Shown piece by piece: positions 33,418 through 42,523 of a DNA stretch of 64,000 nucleotides. The notes under the pieces are model-generated. The model did no database searches. It saw only the letters and a list, made by a program, of their open reading frames with translations, and was not told the DNA's origin. Source of the stretch: Martinezella rhizogenes (lineage in GTDB: Bacteria > Pseudomonadota > Alphaproteobacteria > Rhizobiales > Rhizobiaceae); assembly GCF_007002745.1 (NCBI RefSeq), contig NZ_SGNY01000001.1, forward strand, positions 372,001-436,000. Direction: 5' to 3'. Made by a program: the position numbers and the translations under genes. Positions within the stretch are counted from its first letter, which is position 1. Every line of letters begins with the position of its first letter.

Positions 33418-34635
33418 GTGACGGCAAGGCTGGTAATCGTCGGGGCGGGGCAGGCCGCTTTCGCGCTGGCGGCAAAGCTCCGGGCGCTGAAGGATGAGCG
33501 TCCCATCACCATCATCGGCTCCGAGGATGCCTATCCCTACCAGCGGCCGCCGCTCTCCAAAAAATACCTTCTCGGCGAGATGAGTTTTGACCGGCTGATG
33601 TTCCGCCCTGAGGAGTGGTACGCGGACAATAATGTCGATATCCGGCTGTCCACCTGGGTGGAAGATATCGACCGCAAGGCGAAAACGGTGCGCATGCAGG
33701 ATGGTAGCACGCTTGCCTATGACAAGCTGGTGCTGGCAACCGGGGCAGCACCCCGCCTGCTGCCCGCCAGCATCGGTGGCGATCTGGAAGGGGTCTTGAC
33801 CGTTCGCGACAAGCGCGACGCTGACCGGCTGATGGAAGAGATGAAGCCGGGCCGCAGGCTGCTGGTGATCGGCGGCGGTTATATCGGCCTTGAAGCGGCG
33901 GCGGTTGCCCGCAAGCTCGGCCTCGATGTGACGCTGATCGAAATGGCCGACCGTATTCTCCAGCGCGTGGCGGCGAAAGAAACCGCCGATATCATGCGCG
34001 GCATCCATCAGGCCCATGGCGTTTCCATTCGCGAAAAGACCGGCCTCGTGCGCCTTGTCGGCATGGATGGCCGGGTGGCCGCCGCCGAACTGTCCGATGG
34101 TTCGATGCTTGATGTGGATTTTGTCATCGTCGGCATCGGCGTGACACCGAATGACCGGCTTGCCCGCGAATCGGGCCTCGATGTCGGCAACGGCATTGTG
34201 GTGGATAACCATACCCGCACATCCGACCGGGACATTCACGCGGTGGGCGATTGCGCCCTGCTGCCATGGCGCGGCCAGCACGTGCGTCTCGAATCGGTCC
34301 AGAATGCCGTCGATCAGGCCGAGGCGACAGCTGCCGTGCTTGCCGGCACTGAAACCGCCTATGAGGCGAAACCCTGGTTCTGGTCGGATCAATATGAGGT
34401 GAAGCTGCAGATTGCCGGCTTCAATCTCGGTTATGACGAGACGTTATTGCGGCCCGGCGCCCGTGAAGGCAGCTGGTCGGTCTGGTATTTCCGCGACGGG
34501 CGTTTCGTGGCGGTGGATGCCGTCAACGATGCCAAGGCCTATGTCGCCGGCAAGAAACTGCTCGATAACGGTGTGGAACCGGATCGCGCCATCCTGGCGG
34601 ATGCCTCCGCCGATCTGAAATTATTGCTCTCCTGA
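33418..34635 (+). CDS. FAD-dependent ferredoxin reductase
   Basis: A 405-residue pyridine-nucleotide-disulfide-fold reductase of the rubredoxin/putidaredoxin/ferredoxin reductase type, transferring electrons from NAD(P)H via FAD to a small iron-sulfur protein. The FAD loop GAGQAA is at 9-14, YPYQRPPLSKKYL is the family-specific FAD segment, the NAD(H) loop GGGYIGLEAA is near 158-167 and VGDCA marks the FAD-ribityl contact. A GTG start at 33418 is chosen because GGGAG precedes it and the family begins there. The HpaI aldolase follows after only 7 bp, so they form an operon. Confidence 0.93.
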   Translation: MTARLVIVGAGQAAFALAAKLRALKDERPITIIGSEDAYPYQRPPLSKKYLLGEMSFDRLMFRPEEWYADNNVDIRLSTWVEDIDRKAKTVRMQDGSTLAYDKLVLATGAAPRLLPASIGGDLEGVLTVRDKRDADRLMEEMKPGRRLLVIGGGYIGLEAAAVARKLGLDVTLIEMADRILQRVAAKETADIMRGIHQAHGVSIREKTGLVRLVGMDGRVAAAELSDGSMLDVDFVIVGIGVTPNDRLARESGLDVGNGIVVDNHTRTSDRDIHAVGDCALLPWRGQHVRLESVQNAVDQAEATAAVLAGTETAYEAKPWFWSDQYEVKLQIAGFNLGYDETLLRPGAREGSWSVWYFRDGRFVAVDAVNDAKAYVAGKKLLDNGVEPDRAILADASADLKLLLS

Positions 34636-34642
34636 GGACATC

Positions 34643-35443
34643 ATGCCTGCTCCCGAAAACCGTTTCAAATCCGCCATCCATGCCGGCAAGCCGCAGATCG
34701 GCCTCTGGCTTGACATGGGCGAGGCCATCGCGGCGGAAATCGCCGGAACGGCGGGTTTCGACTGGCTGGTGATTGATGGCGAGCACGGGCCGAACGATCT
34801 GCGCAGCATCATCGACCAGCTGCGCGCGCTTGCCACGTCGCCGGCAGAACCCGTGGTGCGGGTGCCGGTCGGCGAAAGCTGGATGATCAAGCAGCTTCTG
34901 GATGCAGGCGCACGCACGCTTCTGGTGCCGATGGTCGATTCGGCAGCGCAGGCGGAAGCTTTGGTCAGCGCCATGCATTATCCGCCGCGCGGCATTCGCG
35001 GCATGGGGGCAGCCGTTGCCCGTGCGTCGGCCTTCAACACCATAACCGATTACGCCGACAGCGCCTCCGATAGCGTCTGTCTGCTGGTGCAGGCCGAAAC
35101 GCGCGCCGCGATCAACGATCTCGACAATATCCTTGCCGTGGAAGGTGTGGATGGCGTCTTCATCGGCCCGGCGGATCTCGCTGCCGACATGGGTTATCTC
35201 GGCAGGATCGACGAACCGGAAGTGCAGGCGGTGATCGAAGCCGCGATCGTCAAGATCGTTGCGGCCGGCAAGGCCGCCGGCATTCTCACCTTCAATGAGA
35301 CCTATAATCGCCGTTATCTCGAACTCGGTGCGTCCTTCGTCGCCGTCGGCGCCGATGTCACGGAATTCGCCAACGCCCTGCGCGCCCTGTCCGGCCGCTA
35401 CAAGGGCGGGGCAGCGCCGGCGCCTTCCAGATCGGGCTACTAA
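34643..35443 (+). CDS. HpcH/HpaI aldolase-family protein
   Basis: A 266-residue TIM-barrel class II aldolase of the HpaI type, which cleaves 2-oxo-4-hydroxy acids such as 4-hydroxy-2-oxoheptanedioate into pyruvate or a related oxo-acid and an aldehyde. Visible: DGEHGPND (45-52), the metal-binding Glu in LVQAETRAA and Asp in GPADLAADMG (~170-179), and the catalytic Arg region RVPVGE. The substrate is not determined. It lies in an operon with the reductase upstream, with no other homoprotocatechuate genes nearby, so an aromatic pathway role is doubtful. Confidence 0.92.
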   Translation: MPAPENRFKSAIHAGKPQIGLWLDMGEAIAAEIAGTAGFDWLVIDGEHGPNDLRSIIDQLRALATSPAEPVVRVPVGESWMIKQLLDAGARTLLVPMVDSAAQAEALVSAMHYPPRGIRGMGAAVARASAFNTITDYADSASDSVCLLVQAETRAAINDLDNILAVEGVDGVFIGPADLAADMGYLGRIDEPEVQAVIEAAIVKIVAAGKAAGILTFNETYNRRYLELGASFVAVGADVTEFANALRALSGRYKGGAAPAPSRSGY

Positions 35444-35446
35444 GCC

Positions 35447-35623
35447 TCAATCATCGTTGCTGGCATTCAGCTTTTCTGGCGGAATGCCTTCTTCGCCGGA
35501 AGCGAGGTAACCGCTGTTGATAAGGGCGGCGCGGACGATGCGCTGGAGGGCCTCGTCCCTGTCGATGCCATGATCTCTGGCAAAATCCGCCAATGCCTCT
35601 TCAAGATCGTCGCTGAACAGCAT
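35447..35623 (-). CDS. Small ribbon-helix-helix-like protein (58 aa)
   Basis: A 58-residue frame opening MLFSDDLEEALADFARDHG and continuing GIDRDEALQRIVRAAL, which resembles the helical part of a small ribbon-helix-helix or CopG-type protein; the tail is polar. It is preceded by GGGGG about 6 nt before the ATG. It is convergent with the HpaI gene, 3 bp after its stop, and 90 bp downstream of the DUF883-like gene's terminator. No partner toxin is adjacent. Assigned on composition and position. Confidence 0.6.
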   Translation of the reverse strand: MLFSDDLEEALADFARDHGIDRDEALQRIVRAALINSGYLASGEEGIPPEKLNASNDD

Positions 35624-35659
35624 TTCTGGCCCCCATTCTGTTTGTCTTTAAATCAATGC

Positions 35660-35693
35660 AAAAAAGGCAAGGCGGGACTTTGCCGCCTTGCCT
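35660..35693 (-). terminator. Terminator after the DUF883-like gene
   Basis: GGCAAGGCGG and CCGCCTTGCC form a perfect 10-bp stem with a T-rich tail on the minus strand, just past the stop of the 35717-36058 gene. Confidence 0.9.
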
Positions 35694-35716
35694 GAATTCT
35701 AACGCTCGTGCGGTAT

Positions 35717-36058
35717 TCAGCGCCAGCGATAAAGGCTGCTGTTCGACGAGTTCTGCTGCGTGCCGGCACCAACCGCATAACCGATTGCAAAACCGAGTGC
35801 GCCGACGATCGTCAGCAGCGAGGTTGCCGTGCCGGGATTTTCCTTCACCGCTTCCACCACATTCTGGCCCTGGGCACGCACATTGCTCGCAGCCTTGCGA
35901 ACACGGCCGCGTGCCTCATCCAGAAATTCGGATGCATCCTCACCCACGCCTTCCGCACGGGCGGAAACGGACTTGGAAAGCGACGAGATTTGCGAGCGCA
36001 GCTCGGCAATCTGGTTTTCGATCGTGTCTTCGACAACATTCAGTTTGGTCTGAGCCAT
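35717..36058 (-). CDS. DUF883/ElaB-like membrane-anchored protein
   Basis: A 113-residue protein with a long amphipathic helix (about 1-75, heptad-like with LSKSVSAR and RKAASNVRAQG) followed by a single hydrophobic C-terminal helix (~83-103). That is the layout of ElaB/YqjD/DUF883 proteins, which anchor to the inner membrane by the C-terminus and in E. coli associate with stationary-phase ribosomes. Start at the Met at 36058 with GAGG before it; the extra Met-Phe-Leu upstream is less likely. Confidence 0.75.
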   Translation of the reverse strand: MAQTKLNVVEDTIENQIAELRSQISSLSKSVSARAEGVGEDASEFLDEARGRVRKAASNVRAQGQNVVEAVKENPGTATSLLTIVGALGFAIGYAVGAGTQQNSSNSSLYRWR

Positions 36059-36221
36059 TAGAAACACCTCTTTTGTTACCGAAGCGAGAACGTGCCGGCC
36101 TTAAAGAAGTTCCCGAATTGCCCGCAAAGTTTCGCGCGTGGCTGTTCAGCCAACAGGTTTTTCGGCTTCTTGGCGAAAAACCCTTGCATTCATTTTTTTT
36201 ACGCAATAATCAGGCCGCACC

Positions 36222-36312
36222 GGAGAGGTGGCCGAGTGGTCGAAGGCGCTCCCCTGCTAAGGGAGTATACGTCAAAAGCGTATCGTGGGTTCGAATCCCA
36301 TCCTCTCCGCCA
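36222..36312 (+). tRNA. tRNA-Ser (anticodon GCU)
   Basis: The acceptor stem GGAGAGG pairs with CCTCTCC, followed by G and an encoded CCA (36310-36312). The anticodon loop CTGCTAA places GCU at 36256-36258. A long variable arm follows, as expected for a class II serine tRNA, and GGGTTCGAATCCC forms the T arm. It reads AGC/AGU codons. Confidence 0.97.
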
Positions 36313-36601
36313 TCAAATTTTCCCAGGACTTATATTGTTGGACAAAATCAGGCTGACTGGTTTGTTGTTCATTTGTCTGTGCGTTGCAGGCCGTCTCCAG
36401 GTTGCAGCCACGCTTCGCCTTTTTTATCGTAAAGCCGAATGCGCGTTGATGGTCCCTCCAGTAGTCTGGAGTGGAGCCAGCTGCGCGATCACGCATATTT
36501 TAGAAATTTGATCCGGTGTTTTGCGCGGATGATCAAGGATACATCTCGTTCTTTGACAAAGAGCACCTATCTAGGTTTTTCAGGCATGCGAAGGAGATTT
36601 G

Positions 36602-36910
36602 ATGATCGACGAATACGGCCCCTACGTGCAGATGGGCACGCTTGCGGAGCAGATGGCCACTCGGTTCCAGATGGACGCGAATCTTGAACTGGGATCGCAT
36701 CTGTCGCACTACATGGATGAGGTCGAAGTGAACATCGCCGCCGACCGCTTTGACCATGTGGGTTTCATGAACAAGATCCGTGGGCGACTGACAATGACAC
36801 TGGCAACAGCCGCCGAGCCTCGCCGCCGGGAGTTCCTGCACGCCGTTGTGGTCGCGCTTCAAGAGCGCATCGATCGACATTCGCTCGATGTGGCGGTGGA
36901 TGGCGTCTAA
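36602..36910 (+). CDS. Hypothetical protein (102 aa)
   Basis: I do not recognise the family. It is soluble, acidic in the first two thirds, with GSHLSHYMDEVEVNIAADRF in the centre, and predicted mostly helical. AAGGAG stands 5 nt before the ATG, which is a strong start. It lies 290 bp after tRNA-Ser. tRNA-flanking positions often receive acquired DNA, but I see no integrase and no repeat of the tRNA 3' end. A 9-bp hairpin follows it. Confidence 0.6.
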   Translation: MIDEYGPYVQMGTLAEQMATRFQMDANLELGSHLSHYMDEVEVNIAADRFDHVGFMNKIRGRLTMTLATAAEPRRREFLHAVVVALQERIDRHSLDVAVDGV

Positions 36911-37599
36911 GTGTTGTGACCGGCCCGTTCTGAGCGCAGGGGGCCGGTCAATCCCCACGGTTGATTTTTAAGGCTGGGCCAGTTCGTAAATCCAGCTGGC
37001 ATCGCGGCCCCCATAGGGGCTGCCACGACAACGAGATCTCCAGGACGGAAGCACAAAAGGAAAGCGCCTGCGTCAACAAGGTACAGCCCCCGCCGAGAGC
37101 AAATCAGTTTGCCAAATCGCCGACATCTTCCGCTTCTCGAATCATTATCGGGTGAATCAGTCGTCGGGCGAAGGGTTTTCCCGCCGTTTCCTGACAGACG
37201 CATCCGCGTGGTGTCATGTGGAACGATAGATCAAAGCAAAAATTTCTCCCACATGCCGCCGGCAGAGCAACACATCGCCGAAAAGGCCGGTAGTTTAGAA
37301 AGACCTTGTTAACCGCGCTAACTAACGGATTTTCAAGGAAATTCTTAACGCATCGTAAAAGCCTAGGTCGGTCGCTGTGGCGCTGTGTGTTGTTTCCGCA
37401 ACAAACCGAAATGAAGCATATACGTAAATGCTATTTATCGGATGTTCGCGATTGCAAGCGGCGAAACCTTTTGTATTTTCACGACCAGAAGCGAGGCGGT
37501 GGATCGTTTGGCTTCTAAGAACACGGGAATGGGGCAGGGAATGCTGTCCTTCAGCGAAAGAACCCAGACCCTTTTAAAAACTTTGACTGGAGGTCAACC
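36911..37599. other. Long intergenic region before porin 1
   Basis: About 689 bp. It holds a 9-bp stem GACCGGCCC/GGGCCGGTC (36918-36949), probably the end of the preceding transcript, and an AT-rich region after 37270 that should contain the porin promoter and a long 5' leader. No gene is supportable. Confidence 0.5.
37583..37597 (+). promoter_or_regulatory. Ribosome-binding site in a 5-bp hairpin loop (porin 1)
   Basis: TTGAC-TGGAG-GTCAA sets the Shine-Dalgarno sequence within a loop closed by a perfect 5-bp stem. Exactly the same sequence precedes porin 2, suggesting conserved translational control. Confidence 0.5.
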
Positions 37600-38625
37600 A
37601 TGAACATCAAGAGCCTTCTGATCGGCTCCGCTGCGGCTCTCGCAGCAGTATCCGGCGCCCAGGCTGCTGACGCTATCGTCGCTGCTGAGCCTGAGCCCCT
37701 CGAATACGTTCGCGTTTGCGACGCTTTCGGCACCGGTTTCTTCTACATCCCCGGCACCGAAACCTGCCTGAAGTTCCAGGGCTACGTTCGTTTCCAGACC
37801 GACTTCAACCGTGGTACTCCGGCAAACGGTCGTACGTCTGACTGGAACAGCTTCACGCGCGCTCAGTTCGAAGTTGACACCCGCACCGACACCGAGCTCG
37901 GCGCTCTGCGTGGCTTCATCGGCTTCCGTGGCAATGCTGACAACGGTTCGTCCTCTTCTTCGAGCGTTTTCGTTGACCAGGCTTTCATCGAGCTCGGCGG
38001 CCTGAAGGTCGGTAAGTTCTACAGCTGGTGGGACGATAGCCTCTCTGGCGAAACGGACGAGCTGTCCTCCAACGCTCTGTTCAACTCCATTCGTTACACC
38101 TACGACGCTGGTTCTTTCTGGGCAGGCGTTTCGGTTGACGAACTGCAGGGCGTAACTGTTGGTGCGTTCAACGAATCTGACAACAACGTTGGTGTTGCTC
38201 TCGGCGTTGGCGCCAAGCTCGGCGCTGCTTCCTTCCAGCTCATCGGTGGCTACGACACCGACCGCGAAAACGGCTCTGTACGCCTGATCGCAACGGCTGA
38301 CGTTGGTCCGGGCACGCTTGGCCTGGCTGGTGTTTGGGCTTCCGGAGCAAACGCTTACTACAACGTCTCCGAGTGGGCGGTTGCTGCGGAATATGCCATC
38401 AAGGCAACCGACAAGCTGACGATCACCCCCGGCGTTCAGTACTACGGCAACTACGGCCTGGTTTCCTGGGATGACTTCTCGAACGACGACGGCTGGACAG
38501 CTGGTCTGACGCTCGACTACAAGATCACGCAGGGCCTCTCCACGAAGATCGCTGTTAACTACGTTGACATCGACAACCGTGACGACCAGGTTAAGGGTTT
38601 CGTTCGCCTTCAGCGTTCGTTCTAA
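37600..38625 (+). CDS. Porin, Omp2/RopA family, copy 1
   Basis: A 341-residue outer-membrane beta-barrel for passive solute diffusion. Residues 1-22 are a signal peptide ending AQA. The mature start ADAIVAAEPEPLEYVRVCDA and the loop cysteines (RVCDAFGTGF, TETCLKF) are typical of Brucella Omp2b/Rhizobium RopA porins, and the protein ends in Phe as required by BAM. Codon use is biased as in highly expressed genes (GCT, GGC, TCC). TTGACTGGAGGTCAA holds the ribosome-binding site in a hairpin loop. The second porin follows 610 bp downstream with a nearly identical N-terminus. Confidence 0.95.
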   Translation: MNIKSLLIGSAAALAAVSGAQAADAIVAAEPEPLEYVRVCDAFGTGFFYIPGTETCLKFQGYVRFQTDFNRGTPANGRTSDWNSFTRAQFEVDTRTDTELGALRGFIGFRGNADNGSSSSSSVFVDQAFIELGGLKVGKFYSWWDDSLSGETDELSSNALFNSIRYTYDAGSFWAGVSVDELQGVTVGAFNESDNNVGVALGVGAKLGAASFQLIGGYDTDRENGSVRLIATADVGPGTLGLAGVWASGANAYYNVSEWAVAAEYAIKATDKLTITPGVQYYGNYGLVSWDDFSNDDGWTAGLTLDYKITQGLSTKIAVNYVDIDNRDDQVKGFVRLQRSF

Positions 38626-38650
38626 TCTGATCTGACATTGTCAGTGATGG

Positions 38651-38680
38651 AAAGCCCGGCTCTCGAGCCGGGCTTTTTCG
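38651..38680 (+). terminator. Terminator of porin 1
   Basis: AAAGCCCGGCT/AGCCGGGCTTT with loop CTCG and a T-run. The 30 bp before it are shared with the trailer of porin 2. Confidence 0.95.
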
Positions 38681-39218
38681 TTTTTGTAACGCCCGTCCGG
38701 CAAGAGGGGTAGGGATGCATCGCCACGCCGGTGGCCGGGTGCCGCCAATTGGCTGTAATGTTCGACCGGCGTCGCAGCGGATGGCTGGCCTCTGACGGCA
38801 ATTGCGGCTGCTGATTCGTTCGGAATCCTCTGCCTCCGGAAATGTATGAAGGCGAGACGATAAGTCGATTCTGAGCGCTACCTGTGAATTCTGAAGAGCC
38901 GCAGATCGCTTTTTGGACAATCTCACATGGCCTGATTGCGTCGGTATTTTGTTTATGCGACGGATTTGACTCATGAAGAAGATTTGCCGTTTTCCGCAAG
39001 TGTTTGAAATAAATCAAAAATTAACGATTCTTTAAGAAGTGGACCGGGGTCGGTTAGAATTGTAGCTATTTCGCAACAATGAAAAACTAAGGACACCTTA
39101 CTGTCTTCCTTTCGTCATGATTACGATTGCCCGCCCGCCCGGTTTTGGCTCTAATCAGCTACATAAGCGGCACGCATTCCTTAGTGCTTTCCCACCCGCT
39201 GCTTAGAAGATTAAGCGT

Positions 39219-39233
39219 TTGACTGGAGGTCAA
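39219..39233 (+). promoter_or_regulatory. Ribosome-binding site in a 5-bp hairpin loop (porin 2)
   Basis: Same TTGAC-TGGAG-GTCAA arrangement as in front of porin 1, at the same distance from the ATG. Confidence 0.5.
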
Positions 39234-39235
39234 CC

Positions 39236-40270
39236 ATGAACATTAAGAGCCTTCTCATCGGCTCCGCTGCAGCTCTCGCAGCAGTATCCGGCGCACAGGC
39301 CGCTGACGCTATCGTCGCTGCCGAGCCTGAGCCCCTCGAATACGTTCGCGTTTGCGACGCTTTCGGCACCGGCTTCTTCTATATCCCAGGCACCGAAACC
39401 TGCCTGAAGTTCGGCGGTTACATCCGTTTCCAGACCGACTTCAACCGCGGTAACCCGGCTACCAATGGCCGTACGTCTGACTGGAACAGCTTCACGCGCG
39501 CTCAGTTCGAAGTTGACACCCGCACCGACACCGAGCTCGGCGCTCTGCGTGGCTTCATCGGCTTCCGTGGCAATGCTGACGGTGGTTCTTCTTCTTCTTC
39601 GAGCGTTTTCGTTGACCAGGCCTTTATCGAACTCGGCGGCCTGAAGGTCGGTAAGTTCTACAGCTGGTGGGATGACGATCTGAACGGTGAAACCGACATT
39701 CTGTCGACCAACACCCTGTTCAACTCGATCAAGTACACCTACGATGCAGGTTCTTTCCAGGCTGCACTCTCGGTTGATGAACTGCAGGGCCAGTACGGTC
39801 AGTATCAGTATGATCCCGACAACAACGTCGGCATCGGCGGCATGATCGGCGGCAAGTTCGGCGCTGTTACGGCTAACCTGATCGCTAGCTACGACTTCGA
39901 CGCAGAAAACGTTGCTATCCGTGGCATGCTGTTCGCGGACATCGGTCCGGGCACCTTTGGCCTCGCCGGTGTATGGGCTTCGGGCGACAACGCTTACTAC
40001 GCGAAGTCTGAATGGGCTGTTGCTGTTGAGTACGCGATCAAGGCTACCGATCGCCTGACGCTTACTCCCGGCTTCGAATACCTCAGCAAGCTGGACGTGA
40101 ACCCACTTGACGGCGACTTCACTGGCGACCGTGATGCTTGGACTGCTGGTCTGACGGTTGACTACAAGATCACCGAAGGTCTGAGCACCAAGATCACCGC
40201 CAACTACTACGATGAAGATGGCGCTGACGACCAGGTCACCGGTTTCGTTCGCCTTCAGCGCACGTTCTAA
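39236..40270 (+). CDS. Porin, Omp2/RopA family, copy 2
   Basis: A 344-residue paralog of the porin at 37600, identical over most of the first ~130 residues and clearly diverged after that (loops around 155-185 and 255-300), as expected when external loops evolve faster. Signal peptide 1-22; C-terminal Phe present. The nucleotide identity extends into the leader hairpin and the trailer, so the pair arose by tandem duplication, perhaps kept similar at the 5' end by gene conversion. It has its own promoter region and terminator. Confidence 0.95.
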   Translation: MNIKSLLIGSAAALAAVSGAQAADAIVAAEPEPLEYVRVCDAFGTGFFYIPGTETCLKFGGYIRFQTDFNRGNPATNGRTSDWNSFTRAQFEVDTRTDTELGALRGFIGFRGNADGGSSSSSSVFVDQAFIELGGLKVGKFYSWWDDDLNGETDILSTNTLFNSIKYTYDAGSFQAALSVDELQGQYGQYQYDPDNNVGIGGMIGGKFGAVTANLIASYDFDAENVAIRGMLFADIGPGTFGLAGVWASGDNAYYAKSEWAVAVEYAIKATDRLTLTPGFEYLSKLDVNPLDGDFTGDRDAWTAGLTVDYKITEGLSTKITANYYDEDGADDQVTGFVRLQRTF

Positions 40271-40295
40271 TCTGATCTGACATTGTCAGTGATGG

Positions 40296-40326
40296 AAACC
40301 CTGGCAGAAATGCCGGGGTTTTTCGT
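40296..40326 (+). terminator. Terminator of porin 2
   Basis: AAACCCTGGC pairs with GCCGGGGTTT (one G-T) followed by TTTCG. Sequence differs from the porin 1 terminator although the preceding trailer is shared. Confidence 0.85.
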
Positions 40327-40371
40327 TTGGATGCTTCACATATCGAAGCGTGCGCTACTCGGATCTGGAAA

Positions 40372-40402
40372 ATAAAAAAAAGCACCGGGCCAGCCGGTGC
40401 TC
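40372..40402 (-). terminator. Terminator of the lytic transglycosylase gene
   Basis: On the minus strand AGCACCGG-CTGG-CCCGGTGCT is followed by eight T. It lies 36 bp past the stop codon at 40439. Confidence 0.9.
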
Positions 40403-40438
40403 GAATGCTCTGGGATGACCTTCGCCGGTTATACCGGT

Positions 40439-42523
40439 TTACCCCGCACGACCATGGCGCAGATCATCGACAATATCGGCCTGTTGTCCAAGCCGGGTCT
40501 TGTAGACCTGATAATTCTCCATCACCCGCTGCACATAATTGCGCGTTTCGGGGAAGGGGATGCGTTCGATCCAGTCCACCACCTCATCGATGGGCTTGCC
40601 GCGCGGATCTCCGTAGCGGGCAATCCATTCCGGCACGCGTTTCGGACCGGCATTATAAGCGATGAAGGTGAGGATGTAGGAACCGCCGAAACTGTCGATC
40701 TGCTCGCCAAGATAATGGGCGCCGAGCGTGGCGTTGTAGCCGGCATCGCTGGTCAACATTGCCTGTGTGTAGGGCAGGCCGTGGCGCCCGGCCACGCCCT
40801 TGGCGGTTCCCGGCAGCAATTGCAGCAGCCCGCGGGCATTGGCAGCGGAGACGGCGGAGGGGTTGAAGGCGCTCTCCTGCCGGGCGATGGCATAGGCGAG
40901 CGCCTTGCCGGAGCCGGCAATATTGGCGCTGGCGGGAATGACGCCGAGCGGATAGGCAAGTGCTGCCGCATCGATGCCGCGGCTGAAGGCCGTCTTGCCG
41001 ATCTGCAGCGAAACCTGATGATTGCCGTTGCCTTCCGCCCTTGCCGCCAGAATGGCAAGCTCGCCGGGGCTGTCCAGCTGGTCGGCCAGCGAGCGGTAAA
41101 GACTGTCGGCCCGCCAGCCATAACCGGCGGCCTCCAGCCGGTCGATGGCGCGCACGGCCTCACGACCGGCAAAGCGTTCCCGGTCACCGGTGCTTGGGCT
41201 CGGATAGGTGACGTTCAGCGTCGTGGTGCCGATTCGTGCGGCGGCCAGCTGGCCATAAAACGTGCCGGGGTGGGCCGCGGACTTGGTGAAGAAGTCACGG
41301 GCATTGCCCGGTCCGCCCGCTTCCGCCGACCGCCCGAGCCAGTAATAGGCGCGTGAGGCGGAAAGCGGCCGGTTTGAGGTCTGCAACAATGTGTTGAAGT
41401 GACGTGAAGCTGCCGCCGGATCGCGCAGCGCTCTCAGCGCATACCAGCCGGCATGGAACTCCGCATCGGCGATGTCGACGGGCGAGGTGGCCGAATGATT
41501 GGCGACGATGCGATAGGCTTCGGCAAAATCGCCGAGATCGGCAAGCCCGCGCGCGATGATACGCCGCTCATTCCACCACTCGCCGGCATTGACGAGTTTG
41601 GCCGCCTCTTTGGGGGCCTGCCGAAGAAGGGCGGCCGCTTCAGGATATTTCTGCTGGTTGCGCAGGTTTTCTATGCGCGCGAAGAGAAAAGCGGGATCGC
41701 TGCGCCAATTGGCGTCAACCTTGCCCAGCAAGGCGCCGGCAGTGGCGGATCGCTGCAGAACGGCGGCCCAGGCATTATAAAGCGACTGCGCCTTGCCGAG
41801 ATCACCGAAACGCTTCGCCTGGCCGATGCGGCTGCGATACATCAGATAATCCATGCGCGCCTTGTGATCGGCGGGCGTCAGATAGGCGGGAAACTCGGCG
41901 AGAACACGGTCTTCCATGTCCTTGTCCATACCTTCGCTGACCCAGAGCTGGCGAATGAGGCGCTGGGAGTCCACCGCCTTGCCGGAGGAGGCGAGTGCCT
42001 TGGCGAGAACGACGGTGCCCTCGGCCGTTTCCGGCCGGCTGCTGCCGAAGGCGGCGAGTACCTGAGGTACCGGTGGATCTTCGCGATAAAGCGCTTTTTC
42101 AGAATTGGCCCGCAGGGTGGCGGCACCCGGCCAGCCGGAAAGCTCGCGCTGGGCGGCGGCAATTTCGGATGAAGGCACATCCTTCTGGCCGGAAACGGCA
42201 ATTGCCCAGCTGAGAATATGCCGGTCCAGGCTGCCGGTTGGCATGGCGTTGCGCAACGCAATCGCCCGCGTCGCATCGCGGCTGGAAAGCGCGTCGAGGC
42301 CGGCCTTCAGCTGGCCTGCATCATCGGGGCGGTTGAGGCGCGGTATGGCGCCGGTAATCTCGGGCGAGGCGGGCATGAAGGCGGGAACGGTCGGCGCATT
42401 CGGCTTCACATAGGGAAGCGGCACCGCGCCTTCCGGCAGCGGCCCGGCCAGCGCGTTCCAAACGGTTGCGGCGAGGCCCGCCGCCATCAATCCCCAAACT
42501 GTTTTTTTCATACCGTTCTTCAT
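40439..42523 (-). CDS. Soluble lytic murein transglycosylase
   Basis: A 694-residue periplasmic enzyme that cuts peptidoglycan glycan strands to 1,6-anhydromuropeptides. Residues 1-27 form a signal peptide (MKK... ending LAGP). A long alpha-superhelical region of TPR-like repeats covers ~60-480; the catalytic SLT domain is C-terminal, with the Glu in ARQESAFNPSAVS, GLLQLLPGTA and AYNAGPKRV motifs all visible. This matches the Slt70 architecture. It ends in a terminator shared with no other gene. Start uncertain between Met at 42523 and 42511. Confidence 0.96.
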   Translation of the reverse strand: MKNGMKKTVWGLMAAGLAATVWNALAGPLPEGAVPLPYVKPNAPTVPAFMPASPEITGAIPRLNRPDDAGQLKAGLDALSSRDATRAIALRNAMPTGSLDRHILSWAIAVSGQKDVPSSEIAAAQRELSGWPGAATLRANSEKALYREDPPVPQVLAAFGSSRPETAEGTVVLAKALASSGKAVDSQRLIRQLWVSEGMDKDMEDRVLAEFPAYLTPADHKARMDYLMYRSRIGQAKRFGDLGKAQSLYNAWAAVLQRSATAGALLGKVDANWRSDPAFLFARIENLRNQQKYPEAAALLRQAPKEAAKLVNAGEWWNERRIIARGLADLGDFAEAYRIVANHSATSPVDIADAEFHAGWYALRALRDPAAASRHFNTLLQTSNRPLSASRAYYWLGRSAEAGGPGNARDFFTKSAAHPGTFYGQLAAARIGTTTLNVTYPSPSTGDRERFAGREAVRAIDRLEAAGYGWRADSLYRSLADQLDSPGELAILAARAEGNGNHQVSLQIGKTAFSRGIDAAALAYPLGVIPASANIAGSGKALAYAIARQESAFNPSAVSAANARGLLQLLPGTAKGVAGRHGLPYTQAMLTSDAGYNATLGAHYLGEQIDSFGGSYILTFIAYNAGPKRVPEWIARYGDPRGKPIDEVVDWIERIPFPETRNYVQRVMENYQVYKTRLGQQADIVDDLRHGRAG

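Larger units (their letters stand above)
38626..39235. other. Intergenic region between the two porin genes
   Basis: About 610 bp. After the terminator of porin 1 it holds an AT-rich promoter-like tract near 39000-39080 and the leader of porin 2. No gene seen. Confidence 0.5.

Noticed and set aside
32863..34392. 509-codon open frame opposite the ferredoxin reductase
   Set aside because: The plus-strand protein has FAD and NAD motifs; the antisense frame also runs into the PilZ gene in the wrong frame.
36222..36910. Genomic island at tRNA-Ser
   Set aside because: No integrase, no repeat of the tRNA 3' end and the following genes are ordinary core genes (porins, slt, dapA).
37306..37518. 70-codon frame upstream of porin 1
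   Set aside because: Lies in the AT-rich promoter/leader region, lacks a ribosome-binding site and resembles no protein family.
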